Shown one piece after another: positions 55,030-64,000 of a stretch of DNA of 64,000 bases (its first letter is position 1; every line of letters begins with the position of its first letter). The notes under the pieces are model-generated. The model was not told the origin of the DNA. It did not search any database and saw only the letters and a list, made by a program, of their open reading frames with translations. Source of the stretch: Prado023 sp963706875. Lineage in GTDB: Bacteria; Actinomycetota; Actinomycetes; S36-B12; CAIYMF01. The stretch spans positions 1 to 64,000 of the forward strand of contig CAVPNW010000014.1 in the NCBI GenBank assembly GCA_963706875.1, in the 5' to 3' direction. The translations under genes and the position numbers were made by a program.

Positions 55030-55443
55030 ATGAGCACACCGAACGCCGAGCACATCAGGGTCATCGTGGGCAAGCCGGGCCTCGACGGCCACGACCGGGG
55101 CGCGAAGGTCGTCGCGCGGGCCCTGCGCGACGCCGGCATCGAGGTCATCTACACCGGCCTGCACCAGACCCCGGAGCAGATCGTGGCCACAGCCATCGCC
55201 GAGGACGCCGACGGGATCGGCCTGAGCATCCTGTCCGGTGCGCACATGACGCTGTTCAAGTCGGTCATCGAGATGCTGCGCGAGCGTGGCGCCGGTGACA
55301 TCCGGGTCTTCGGCGGGGGGATCATCCCCGAGGCAGACATCCCGATGCTCTACGAGATGGGCGTGGCCCACGTCTTCACCCCGGGAACCCGCACCGACGA
55401 GATCGTCGACTGGGTCAGGGAAAACGTCGCCCACGCCGCCTGA
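55030..55443 (+). CDS. B12-binding small subunit of an acyl-CoA mutase (IcmB-like)
   Basis: 137 residues forming only a cobalamin-binding domain: DGHDRG (D19, H21, G24) is the DxHxxG base-off motif, followed by VEV/VIYTG, SILSGAHMTLF and FGGGIIPEAD. Free-standing domains like this are the small subunits of isobutyryl-CoA mutase (IcmB) or split methylmalonyl-CoA mutases; the large subunit is not in the window. TACGAT (55018-55023) ends 6 nt before ATG 55030. Streptomyces icmB lies in the same region near sucCD, which favours that reading. Confidence 0.88.
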   Translation: MSTPNAEHIRVIVGKPGLDGHDRGAKVVARALRDAGIEVIYTGLHQTPEQIVATAIAEDADGIGLSILSGAHMTLFKSVIEMLRERGAGDIRVFGGGIIPEADIPMLYEMGVAHVFTPGTRTDEIVDWVRENVAHAA

Positions 55444-55547
55444 CGCACCAGCGCCACCGCTCGTCGCAGAACAGGGGACCGGCCGTCAGGCGGGCACGGG
55501 GACCTGACTAGTGTGGTCCGCGTCCCTTCGTCGGTGAGGAGTCCCGC

Positions 55548-56723
55548 GTGGATCTGTACGAGTACCAGGCCAAGCACCTGTTCGGCAAGCATGGGGTCCC
55601 CGTCGTCCCCGGAGCCGTCTGCGAGACCCCCGATGCCGCCCGGCTCGCGGCGCGCCGCATCGGCGGCACCGTGGTGGTCAAGGCCCAGGTGAAGGTGGGC
55701 GGTCGCGGCAAGGCCGGCGGAGTCAAGCTGGCTGACGGCGAGGACGAGGCGAGCGCACGCGCCGCTGACATCCTCGGGATGGACATCAAGGGCCACACGG
55801 TCCACAAGGTGCTGGTCACCGAGGCGGCGGAGATCGCCGAGGAGTACTACGTCTCGTTCCTGCTCGACCGGGCCAATCGGACCTTCCTGGCGATGGCCTC
55901 CGTCGAGGGTGGCGTGGAGATCGAGCAGGTCGCCAAGGACAACCCTGAGGCGCTGGCCATGATCCGCGTCGACGCCCTCGAGGGCTGCCCGCCGGAGAAG
56001 GCGCGCGAGATCGTGGAGGCCGCGAAGTTCCCGGCTGAGGTCGCCGATGCCGTTGCCGACGTCCTGGAGAGGCTGTGGGTCGTCCTGGTCGAGGAGGACG
56101 CGACCCTGGTCGAGGTGAACCCGCTCGTGAAGACCACCGACGGCCGCGTGCTCGCCCTCGACGGCAAGGTCTCCCTCGACGAGAACGCGCACTTCCGGCA
56201 CGCCTCGCACGCCGACCTGGTGGACACCGCGAACTCGGACCCGATCGAGCTGCGGGCCAAGGCGTTCGACCTCAACTACGTCAAGCTCGACGGCGAGGTC
56301 GGGATCATCGGCAACGGTGCTGGCCTGGTCATGTCCACCCTGGACGTCGTGGCCTACGCCGGTGAGGAGTTCGGTGGGGTGCTGCCCGCCAACTTCCTGG
56401 ACATCGGCGGCGGCGCAAGCGCCGAGGTCATGAGCAACGGATTGGACATCGTCCTGACCGACCCGTCGGTCAAGTCGGTGTTCGTCAATGTCTTCGGCGG
56501 CATCACCTCCTGCGTCGAGGTCGCCAACGGGGTGAAGCTGGCCCTGGCGATGTTGGAGGAGGCCGGCAAGCCCGTCGACAAGCCCCTGGTCTGCCGGATC
56601 GACGGCAACCGGGCAGAGGAGGGCCGGGCGATCCTGCGCGACGCGCAGATCCCGGGCGTGGAACTGGTCGAGACGATGGACGAGGCCGCCCGCCGGGCGG
56701 CGCAGCTCGCAGCAGGGAAGTGA
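55548..56723 (+). CDS. sucC: Succinyl-CoA synthetase beta subunit (ADP-forming)
   Basis: 391 residues from GTG 55548 after GTGAGGAG. ATP-grasp subunit of the TCA-cycle enzyme that interconverts succinyl-CoA and succinate with substrate-level phosphorylation. MDLYEYQAKHLFGKHGVPV opens it; VVKAQVKVGGRGKAGGVKL binds nucleotide; LEVNPLV with V before it, and IFVNVFGGI-like VFVNVFGGITSC, are conserved. sucD follows after 9 nt. Confidence 0.97.
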   Translation: MDLYEYQAKHLFGKHGVPVVPGAVCETPDAARLAARRIGGTVVVKAQVKVGGRGKAGGVKLADGEDEASARAADILGMDIKGHTVHKVLVTEAAEIAEEYYVSFLLDRANRTFLAMASVEGGVEIEQVAKDNPEALAMIRVDALEGCPPEKAREIVEAAKFPAEVADAVADVLERLWVVLVEEDATLVEVNPLVKTTDGRVLALDGKVSLDENAHFRHASHADLVDTANSDPIELRAKAFDLNYVKLDGEVGIIGNGAGLVMSTLDVVAYAGEEFGGVLPANFLDIGGGASAEVMSNGLDIVLTDPSVKSVFVNVFGGITSCVEVANGVKLALAMLEEAGKPVDKPLVCRIDGNRAEEGRAILRDAQIPGVELVETMDEAARRAAQLAAGK

Positions 56724-56732
56724 GGTAGGACC

Positions 56733-57614
56733 ATGGCGATCTTCCTTGACGGCGACTCGCGCCTGATCGTGCAGGGGATGACCGGCTCCGAGGGCATGAA
56801 GCACACGACGCTGATGCTCGCGGCCGGCTCGAACATCGTGGGCGGGGTCAACCCGAAGAAGGCCGGCCAGACCGTGGCCTTCCCGAACGCGGAGCTCCCG
56901 GTCTTCGGCACCGTCGCCGAGGCGATGGCCGCCACCGGTGCCAACGTCTCGGTGGTGTTCGTCCCACCGGCTGGCACCCGCGGCGCGGTCACCGAGGCCA
57001 TCGACGCCGGGATGCCGCTCGTCGTGGTCATCACCGAGGGCGTCCCGGTGCACGACACCGCTGCCTTCTTCCAGGATGCCGTCAACCGCGGCACGACCCG
57101 GATCATCGGACCGAACTGCCCCGGCATCATCTCCCCGGGCGTGAGCAATGCCGGGATCATCCCGGCCTCGATCTCGGGTGCCGGGCCGATCGGGCTGGTC
57201 AGCAAGTCCGGAACCCTGACCTACCAGATGATGTACGAGCTGCGCGACATCGGCTTCTCGACTGCCATCGGCATCGGTGGGGACCCGATCATCGGCACGA
57301 CCCATATCGACGCCCTCGCCGCCTTCGAGGCCGACCCGCAGACCGAGGCGATCGTGATGATCGGTGAGATCGGTGGCGACGCCGAGGAGCGCGCGGCGGC
57401 CTTCATCGCCGAGCACGTCACCAAGCCGGTGGTCGGGTACGTCGCCGGGTTCACGGCCCCCGAGGGCAAGACGATGGGCCACGCGGGTGCCATCGTCTCC
57501 GGCTCCTCGGGCACGGCCCAGGCCAAGAAGGAGGCACTGGAGGCCGTCGGCGTCCGAGTGGGCAAGACCCCCTCGGAGACCGCGCGCCTGATGCGTGAGG
57601 TGCTCGGTCACTGA
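56733..57614 (+). CDS. sucD: Succinyl-CoA synthetase alpha subunit
   Basis: 293 residues from ATG 56733. CoA-binding Rossmann region VQGMTGSEGMKHT and VVGGVNPKK-type IVGGVNPKKAG; GPNCPGIISPG; the phosphohistidine is in KTMGHAGAIVSGSSGTAQ. Normal length. Partner of sucC. Confidence 0.97.
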   Translation: MAIFLDGDSRLIVQGMTGSEGMKHTTLMLAAGSNIVGGVNPKKAGQTVAFPNAELPVFGTVAEAMAATGANVSVVFVPPAGTRGAVTEAIDAGMPLVVVITEGVPVHDTAAFFQDAVNRGTTRIIGPNCPGIISPGVSNAGIIPASISGAGPIGLVSKSGTLTYQMMYELRDIGFSTAIGIGGDPIIGTTHIDALAAFEADPQTEAIVMIGEIGGDAEERAAAFIAEHVTKPVVGYVAGFTAPEGKTMGHAGAIVSGSSGTAQAKKEALEAVGVRVGKTPSETARLMREVLGH

Positions 57615-57624
57615 CCCTGCGTGA

Positions 57625-57652
57625 GTGCCCCGGCCGGTCGTGGCCGGGGCAC
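57625..57652 (+). terminator. Terminator after sucCD
   Basis: GTGCCCCGGCC (57625-57635) pairs exactly with GGCCGGGGCAC (57642-57652) around a 6-nt loop. Confidence 0.8.
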
Positions 57653-57731
57653 CGCCATGTTCACCCGGCCGGGAACGCGACACGCGGGCGGTCGGTGCCG
57701 GACACGACCTCCGGTGGGGGAGAATCCCGGG

Positions 57732-59513
<1,782 letters not shown>

Positions 59514-59533
59514 GGCAACGACCGCCGAATCCG

Positions 59534-59998
59534 TCAGTCGTCCGATTCGGGCTCGTCGCCGGACTCAGGCTCCTCGGACTTCTTCGCGGCCCTCTCAGCG
59601 TCCTCGGCCGCATCTTCGGCTTCCTCGGACTCCTTCTCCGAGTCGTCGCTGCGCTCGGCGGAGTCGTCCTTCTCGCGCTCGGCCGTCGCCCGGGGCTTGG
59701 GCTTCGGGGCCGATGTCCGGGCGGGTGCGGGAGAGGAGGTCCGGGGCTGGCTGACCTGGACGGTCTCCTCCTTGACCACGACCTTGTCCTCGATGGTCAC
59801 GGTGGGGGTCGGCTCCACGACCGTGCGGACCTCAGTCCGGTACAGCGTCGGACCGGGGCTGGGGTCGCGGCTGATCGTCTCCACCGTGGCCGCGGGGTCC
59901 AGCTCGGGCAGTGGCTTGCTCAGCACGGTCTGGTAGACCGCGGCGCCCAGCAGGGCACTGGCGAGCATGGCCGCCATCCATCCGATCACTGTGCGCAT
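59534..59998 (-). CDS. Single-helix membrane-anchored protein with acidic C-terminal tail
   Basis: 154 residues from ATG 59998, preceded by AGGGGG on this strand. Helix at ~5-25 (IGWMAAMLASALLGAAVYQ), then a Val/Thr-rich segment (TEVRTVVEPTPTVTIEDKVVVKEE), a Pro/Lys linker and a very acidic tail of Glu/Asp/Ser/Ala. No known domain. It is divergent from the ApbE operon and shares the control region with three 11-bp repeats. The next gene's product has a similar anchored, VTLIEE-type layout with a basic tail. Confidence 0.75.
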   Translation of the reverse strand: MRTVIGWMAAMLASALLGAAVYQTVLSKPLPELDPAATVETISRDPSPGPTLYRTEVRTVVEPTPTVTIEDKVVVKEETVQVSQPRTSSPAPARTSAPKPKPRATAEREKDDSAERSDDSEKESEEAEDAAEDAERAAKKSEEPESGDEPESDD

Positions 59999-60068
59999 CC
60001 GAATCCCCCTCATGGGTCGTTGGCTGATCCACATTCTGCCGGTACATGGGTCCGGGTGGGGGAATACC

Positions 60069-60113
60069 TGTGTCAAGGCTGCGTTCCTCGGGCCTTGACA
60101 CAGCCTTGACACA
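60069..60113. promoter_or_regulatory. Three copies of an 11-bp motif in the divergent control region
   Basis: GCCTTGACACA occurs twice in tandem (60092-60102, 60103-60113) and once inverted (60069-60079). The 11-bp head-to-tail spacing, one helical turn, is what OmpR-family regulators usually bind, and such a regulator starts at 63604. Each copy also contains TTGACA, but I see no matching -10 box at 16-19 bp on either strand. Confidence 0.65.
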
Positions 60114-60157
60114 TGCGGCCCTGATGGCTTGCCGGACTGTGGCCGACCATTGAGGAC

Positions 60158-60598
60158 ATGAGCCGAAAGCAATCAGTCAAGCGTGGTGTGGCGGTCGTCA
60201 GCAGTGGTGCGCTCGTGGTCGGGGCGGGAGCCGCGGTCGGGGTCCTCGCCGCAGACATGTCGGCGCAGTGGTCGCAGGAGGCGGCGTTGGAGGCGGCGGC
60301 ACAGGTGGTGCCGGATCCGGTCAGCGACCTGACGGTCCCGCGGCCCGTGGTGGTCACTCTGATCGAGGAGCGCCACGTCACGCCCAAGCCCGTCGTGGTC
60401 CACCGCAAGGTCTACGTCCGGGTCCCGGCGGCGCAGGGCAGCGCTCCTCGTGCCCAGACGCCCCGGGCCAAGGGCGCAGAGCGCCAGCCCGTCCGGTCGG
60501 CGCCCAAGACCCGGCCGTCGCGCACGGTGGTCGCGCCTGCTCCCGCGGCGCCCAAGGCCCCCGCCACCGCCCCGAAGGCCAAGTCGAAGACCTCATGA
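60158..60598 (+). CDS. Single-helix membrane-anchored protein with basic tail
   Basis: 146 residues from ATG 60158, after TTGAGGAC. N-terminal anchor (GVAVVSSGALVVGAGAAVGVLAA), then a short Val-rich extracytoplasmic segment (PRPVVVTLIEERHVTPKPVVV) and a long Ala/Pro/Lys/Arg tail. No FMN-binding [S/T]GA[S/T] motif is present, so it does not look like the target of the ApbE enzyme encoded next. The stop overlaps the apbE start (ATGA). Function unknown. Confidence 0.78.
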   Translation: MSRKQSVKRGVAVVSSGALVVGAGAAVGVLAADMSAQWSQEAALEAAAQVVPDPVSDLTVPRPVVVTLIEERHVTPKPVVVHRKVYVRVPAAQGSAPRAQTPRAKGAERQPVRSAPKTRPSRTVVAPAPAAPKAPATAPKAKSKTS

Positions 60599-61521
60599 GC
60601 GTCGTCGAGATCGTGGAGCACCGCTGGCGCACGACACTGGCGGTGACCCTGCCGGGTTCGGCCGACGCGGCCAGTGTCCGCCGGGCTGAGCAGATCCTCA
60701 CCCGGGAGGTGGCCCGACTCGAGCGGGCGGCCAGCAGGTTCCGGTCCGACTCGGAGATCTCGGGCGTCAACCGGGCCGCTGGGCAGTGGGCCCCGGCCAG
60801 CTCGCTTCTCGTGGAGCTGGTCGAGGTGGCCCTGGCCGCCGCTGAGTCCACGGGCGGCCTGGTCGACCCGTGCCTCGGCCGTCAGGTGGACGCTGCCGGG
60901 TACCGGTCCTGGGCCGCAGGTGACGTCGCAGTCCTGCCGGCGGCGGGCACGGATCCTGCCCACGGGGGTTCGTGGCGCGAGGTCGAGGTGTCCGCCGGGC
61001 GGGTGCGGATCCCTGCCGGGGTTGCCCTTGACCTCGGGGCGACGGCCAAGGCCTGGTTGGCCGACGAGGTTGCCGAGCGGATCGCCGACGAGCTCGGGCT
61101 CGACGTGATCGCGAACATGGGGGGTGACCTGCGAGTCATCGCCGAGGCCCCGGGCTGGGTCGTCAGCGCGGACCACGAGGTCCCAGGGATGCCCGAGCGG
61201 GCGATCGGGATCACCGATGGTGGGCTGGCGACCAGTGGCCAGGGCCGGCGCCGGTGGCTGACGACATCAGGCCCGGCCCACCACCTCATCGATCCGCGCA
61301 CGGGTCGCAGCGCAGACACCGGCTGGTGGGCGGTCTCCGCGCTGGCCGCCAGCGCGACGGCCGCCAATGTGGCTGCCACGTCCGGGATGCTCCTGGACGG
61401 CGACGCCCCCGCCTGGTTCGCGGAGCGCGGGCTGCACGGGCTGTTCACACGATGGTCGGGATCAGGGCGGGCAACCGCGCACACCGTGGGCCAGTGGCCC
61501 GAGACGGAGGAGGCAGCATGA
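60595..61521 (+). CDS. FAD:protein FMN transferase (ApbE family)
   Basis: 308 residues from ATG 60595. ApbE enzymes covalently attach FMN to Thr/Ser of exported or membrane flavoproteins. Visible motifs: SRFRSDSEISGVNRAAG near the N-terminus, GLVDPCLGR, ALDLGATAKAWLADE (the family's DLGGIAKG position), ANMGGDLRV, and HLIDPRTGRSAD near the C-terminus. No signal peptide is seen, so it may act in the cytoplasm. ATGA overlaps with both neighbours place it in a tight operon. Confidence 0.93.
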   Translation: MSVVEIVEHRWRTTLAVTLPGSADAASVRRAEQILTREVARLERAASRFRSDSEISGVNRAAGQWAPASSLLVELVEVALAAAESTGGLVDPCLGRQVDAAGYRSWAAGDVAVLPAAGTDPAHGGSWREVEVSAGRVRIPAGVALDLGATAKAWLADEVAERIADELGLDVIANMGGDLRVIAEAPGWVVSADHEVPGMPERAIGITDGGLATSGQGRRRWLTTSGPAHHLIDPRTGRSADTGWWAVSALAASATAANVAATSGMLLDGDAPAWFAERGLHGLFTRWSGSGRATAHTVGQWPETEEAA

Positions 61522-62078
61522 ACGAGGTGCCGTGGACGTGGTTCGTCATGCGCTCCAGCGGGCTGGTCGCCGTGGGCCTGCTGACGGTGTCGGTCCTGCT
61601 CGGGTTGATCGGTCCGCGATTGCGCCCCACCGCCCGCCTCACGAGCATCAGCGTGCACCGGGCGGCCTCCGTCGCCGGGACCCTGCTCATCGTCGCGCAC
61701 ATCATCCTGGCGCTGCTGGACAAGTGGATCGTCCTTGACTGGCCTGCCGCCCTGCTGCCCGGTGTCGCCAGCTGGGAGCGATGGGGGGTCGCCCTGGGTG
61801 CACTGGCCGTGGACCTCCTGATCGTCGTCCTGATCACGACCGCCACTCGGATGCGCACGCCTCAGCTGTGGCGCCGCGCCCATCTCCTGGCCTATCCGGT
61901 GTGGGCGCTGTCCGTGGGTCACGGGCTGCTCGTCGGCACCGATGGTGCGGTGATGCAGGCCACGGCGATGATCAGCGTCGCGGTCGTCCTGCTCGGCCTG
62001 TCCGCTCGGGTGCTGATCCGGCCGCGCACCGTGCCGGCATTGCGCCCCGACGTGGTCGGGGCGGGGGTCGTGCGATGA
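61518..62078 (+). CDS. Ferric-reductase-like transmembrane protein (cytochrome b-type)
   Basis: 186 residues with six likely membrane helices. Two helices each carry two histidines spaced for b-type haem: SVHRAASVAGTLLIVAHIIL and WRRAHLLAYPVWALSVGHGLL. No flavin or NAD domain is fused, so electrons must come from a partner, most simply the NuoF-like protein and ferredoxin encoded next. Overlaps apbE by 4 nt (ATGA). Confidence 0.9.
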   Translation: MNEVPWTWFVMRSSGLVAVGLLTVSVLLGLIGPRLRPTARLTSISVHRAASVAGTLLIVAHIILALLDKWIVLDWPAALLPGVASWERWGVALGALAVDLLIVVLITTATRMRTPQLWRRAHLLAYPVWALSVGHGLLVGTDGAVMQATAMISVAVVLLGLSARVLIRPRTVPALRPDVVGAGVVR

Positions 62079-63343
62079 CCGACTACCTGACGGGTGCGCC
62101 CAGGGGGGCCGCTGACTGGTCCCTGCCCATCCCGGGTCACCGACCCGCCTCGGGACTGCCCGGGCTCGCCCTCCCGGGCCGGCTTCCCGGTCGGCTCCCC
62201 AGGGAGCTGCTTGCCCCGGGGACGCTGCTCCTGGCGGGTGTGGAGCCCGGCCGCCCAGTGAACGGCCCGGAGCATCTGCGTCGCTGGGGGGTCGCCCCCG
62301 CCCTGGGCATCGATGAGCTCATCGCCCGCGTGGCCGCCAGCGAGGTGGTCGGTGCCGGTGGGGCAGCCTTCCCCACCGACCGCAAGCTGGCCTCGCTGGT
62401 CGGCTCACGCGTCTCGCACGTGATCGTCAACGGCGCCGAGGGGGAGACCGCCAGCGGAAAGGACGGCGTCCTGCTCGGCCACGTCCCGCACCTGGTCCTC
62501 GACGGGGCCGTCGCGGCGGCCCGCGCGCTTGGGGCGCCCCGGATCATCGTGCGGATCAGCGCCGACCGCCCGGACCTCGCGACCTCCTTGGCGATCGTCC
62601 TCGCCGAGCGCCGGGATGGCCTCCCGATCGAGCTGTCGGTGGGCCCGGCGACGTTCGTCGCCGGCGAGGCGACGGCCGTGATCCGGGCGATCACCGGTGG
62701 CGCGGCCCTGCCGGTCGACCTCGGCCGTCCCCCCTCGATCCGCACCGGAGTGGCGCGCAGGCGCTCCCATGTGCTGCTCAGCAACGCCGAGACATTCGCC
62801 CGGATGGCACTGGCCGCACGTGACATCACAGACCGCTCCGCGCTGGCCAGCGCGTCCGGTGCCGTCCGCGACCCCGGGGTGGTCGAGATGCCCGACACCG
62901 GCACGTTGGCCGACCTGGCTGCGGTCGCCGGAGGGGTCGTCGGCGCTCCCCACGCCCTGATCACCGGGGGCTGGCACGGGCGCTGGGTGCCGTGGGACGG
63001 GCTCACCGCCGGGACCGAGCTCACCCGGGACGCACTTGCCGAACTGGGCGGGCGCTGGGGAGCCGGTGCGTTCGTGTGGATCCCCGAGGACCTGCCTGCC
63101 TGGGACGCCCTGGCCAGCGTCGCCCGCGAGCTAGCCGAGGGCACCGCGGGCCAGTGCGGACCCTGCTGGCGGGGGCTGCCGGCCGTGGCCAGCGCGATCG
63201 CCGACGCCGCGGCCGGGACCGGTCGTCGAGCCGAGATCGAGGGGTTGATGGCGCAGGTGGACGGCCGCGGGATCTGCGCCCACCCGTCTGCCGCAGTTGC
63301 CGCGGTGCGCAGCGCCCTGGACCTGATCGGGGAGGACCGATGA
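62075..63343 (+). CDS. NuoF-like NADH:FMN oxidoreductase subunit with iron-sulfur site
   Basis: 422 residues. GAGGAAFPTDRKLAS and VNGAEGETASGKD match the FMN/NADH-binding part of NuoF/RnfC/HoxF proteins. The C-terminal TAGQCGPCWRGLP with a later GRGICAHPSAA supplies Cys ligands for a [4Fe-4S] cluster; the usual SCGxCxPC is TAGQCGPC, so the first cysteine is replaced by Ala and only three cysteines are clear. The middle is diverged. It probably takes electrons from NAD(P)H for the adjacent ferredoxin and membrane cytochrome. ATGA overlaps on both sides. Confidence 0.88.
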   Translation: MTDYLTGAPRGAADWSLPIPGHRPASGLPGLALPGRLPGRLPRELLAPGTLLLAGVEPGRPVNGPEHLRRWGVAPALGIDELIARVAASEVVGAGGAAFPTDRKLASLVGSRVSHVIVNGAEGETASGKDGVLLGHVPHLVLDGAVAAARALGAPRIIVRISADRPDLATSLAIVLAERRDGLPIELSVGPATFVAGEATAVIRAITGGAALPVDLGRPPSIRTGVARRRSHVLLSNAETFARMALAARDITDRSALASASGAVRDPGVVEMPDTGTLADLAAVAGGVVGAPHALITGGWHGRWVPWDGLTAGTELTRDALAELGGRWGAGAFVWIPEDLPAWDALASVARELAEGTAGQCGPCWRGLPAVASAIADAAAGTGRRAEIEGLMAQVDGRGICAHPSAAVAAVRSALDLIGEDR

Positions 63344-63594
63344 CCCCGACCCGACCCAGCGACCCTGCGGACACCGCCGGGCACGTCCTGGCCGTCGACT
63401 GGGAGCGGTGCGCCGGCCACGGGGTGTGCGCGGCGGCGATCGGCGAGCGCATCGACCTGGACACCTGGGGCTACCCGATCGGGGTCACCACGCGCGGGGA
63501 GGTCATCCCGGACTCCCTGGTGCGCCCTGCGCGGCTGGCGGTGGCCATGTGCCCCGCGGCCGCACTGCGGCTCGAGCGCCGGACCAGGCCCTAG
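63340..63594 (+). CDS. Small [3Fe-4S]-type ferredoxin
   Basis: 84 residues. Cluster ligands C24 and C30 with H27 between them (CAGHGVC), and C71 followed by Pro (MCPAAAL). Having His where a [4Fe-4S] protein has Cys is typical of the 3Fe or 4Fe ferredoxins that serve actinobacterial P450s and oxidoreductases. Coupled by ATGA to the NuoF-like gene, so it is probably that protein's electron acceptor or donor. Confidence 0.9.
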   Translation: MTPTRPSDPADTAGHVLAVDWERCAGHGVCAAAIGERIDLDTWGYPIGVTTRGEVIPDSLVRPARLAVAMCPAAALRLERRTRP

Positions 63595-63603
63595 GCTCGC
63601 GCT

Positions 63604-64000
63604 GTGGCCCATGTTCTGCTCATCGAGGACGACGCGGGGATCCGCACTGCCGTCGTGCGGGCCCTGCACAGCCGCGGCCACGCGGTGGATTCCGCCGGCA
63701 CCGGGCTTGACGGCCTGCAGTCCATGCTCACCGGGTCCCCCGATGCGGTCGTGCTCGACCTCGGCCTGCCCGATGTGGACGGGGAGCGGCTGCTCGGGAT
63801 GATCCGCTCGGTCAGCGAGGTCCCGGTGATCGTGGCCACGGCGCGCGACGACGAGGGGCTGATCGTGCGCCTGCTCGACGCCGGCGCCGACGACTACGTG
63901 ATCAAGCCCTACGACCCGGCCCACCTCGAGGCGCGCATCCGCGCCGTGCTGCGCCGGGTCTCCGCCGGCAGCGACCAGGTCATCGAGCCGCCCCTGCGGG
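63604..64000 (+). CDS. OmpR-type response regulator (5' part)
   Basis: The first 132 codons are present; the gene runs off the end. TAGGCT (63592-63597) ends 6 nt before GTG 63604, so it may have its own leaderless promoter. Receiver: LLIEDDAGIRTAV, phospho-Asp in VVLDLGLPDVDG, Thr in VATARDD, Lys in DDYVIKPYDP, then a basic linker helix (LEARIRAVLRRV) typical of OmpR/PhoB proteins. A kinase gene probably follows beyond the window. Candidate regulator of the electron-transfer operon. Confidence 0.92.
   Translation, partial: MAHVLLIEDDAGIRTAVVRALHSRGHAVDSAGTGLDGLQSMLTGSPDAVVLDLGLPDVDGERLLGMIRSVSEVPVIVATARDDEGLIVRLLDAGADDYVIKPYDPAHLEARIRAVLRRVSAGSDQVIEPPLR

Noticed and set aside
60095..60111. 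TTGACA consensus as a -35 box for the ApbE operon
   Set aside because: No TANNNT at 16-19 bp downstream on either strand; the hexamers are better explained as part of the repeated 11-bp motif.

Overview
The window comes from a high-GC actinobacterium (Actinomycetota). The evidence is gene content and order. An infA-rpmJ-rpsM-rpsK-rpsD-rpoA-rplQ-truA run is followed by rplM-rpsI-glmM-glmS. Next come nnr-alr-tsaE-tsaB-rimI-tsaD, groES-groEL1, a WhiB-family regulator, a BldM-like orphan response regulator, guaB-guaB3, guaA, pcrA and sucCD. This matches the chromosomal neighbourhood I recall from Streptomyces and Mycobacterium. GTG starts are common and nearly every intergenic hairpin lacks a T-tract. 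I cannot name the genus from sequence alone.

Layout. 1-2.5 kb: 3' end of map, an unusual winged-helix/AAA+ ATPase inserted before infA, then infA and rpmJ. 2.7-7.1 kb: ribosomal/RNA polymerase operon ending in truA. 7.2-9.4 kb: an ABC-F ATPase converging on an alkyltransferase-like DNA repair protein. 9.4-14.1 kb: rplM-rpsI, glmM and glmS (glmS carries two apparent single-base frameshifts). 14.2-15.9 kb: a secreted NlpC/P60 hydrolase preceded by what reads as a c-di-AMP (ydaO-type) riboswitch. 16-22.6 kb: NAD(P)HX repair, alanine racemase, a hydrolase and the tRNA t6A genes. 22.6-29.5 kb: a double-module sensor kinase with its response regulator, secreted proteins and a THUMP-like methyltransferase. 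29.5-35 kb: CIRCE-controlled groES-groEL, whiB, a MerR/B12-domain regulator, a TPR protein and bldM. 35-44 kb: guaB, guaB3, an aldehyde dehydrogenase, a GMC oxidoreductase (frameshifted), a repeat-rich non-coding stretch and guaA. 44-48 kb: a PspC/LiaF-like envelope-stress module with kinase and regulator. 48-55 kb: small membrane protein, PIG-L deacetylase, secreted M15-like protein, pcrA, methyltransferase, lipase-like hydrolase. 55-59.5 kb: B12-binding mutase subunit, sucCD and a polytopic membrane protein. 59.5-64 kb: a divergent cluster of two anchored proteins, ApbE, a ferric-reductase-like membrane protein, a NuoF-like flavoprotein, a ferredoxin and an OmpR-type regulator running off the end. 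This last cluster looks like a transmembrane electron-transfer system.

Two signals cut across the window. First, at least 21 genes have a TANNNT or NANNNT hexamer exactly 6-8 nt before the start codon and no Shine-Dalgarno, which is the signature of leaderless transcripts; I used it to choose several starts. Second, four reading-frame breaks (two in glmS, one each in the GMC oxidoreductase and the PspC gene) are all explained by one base gained or lost in a G/C run, so sequencing or assembly error is more likely than real pseudogenes.
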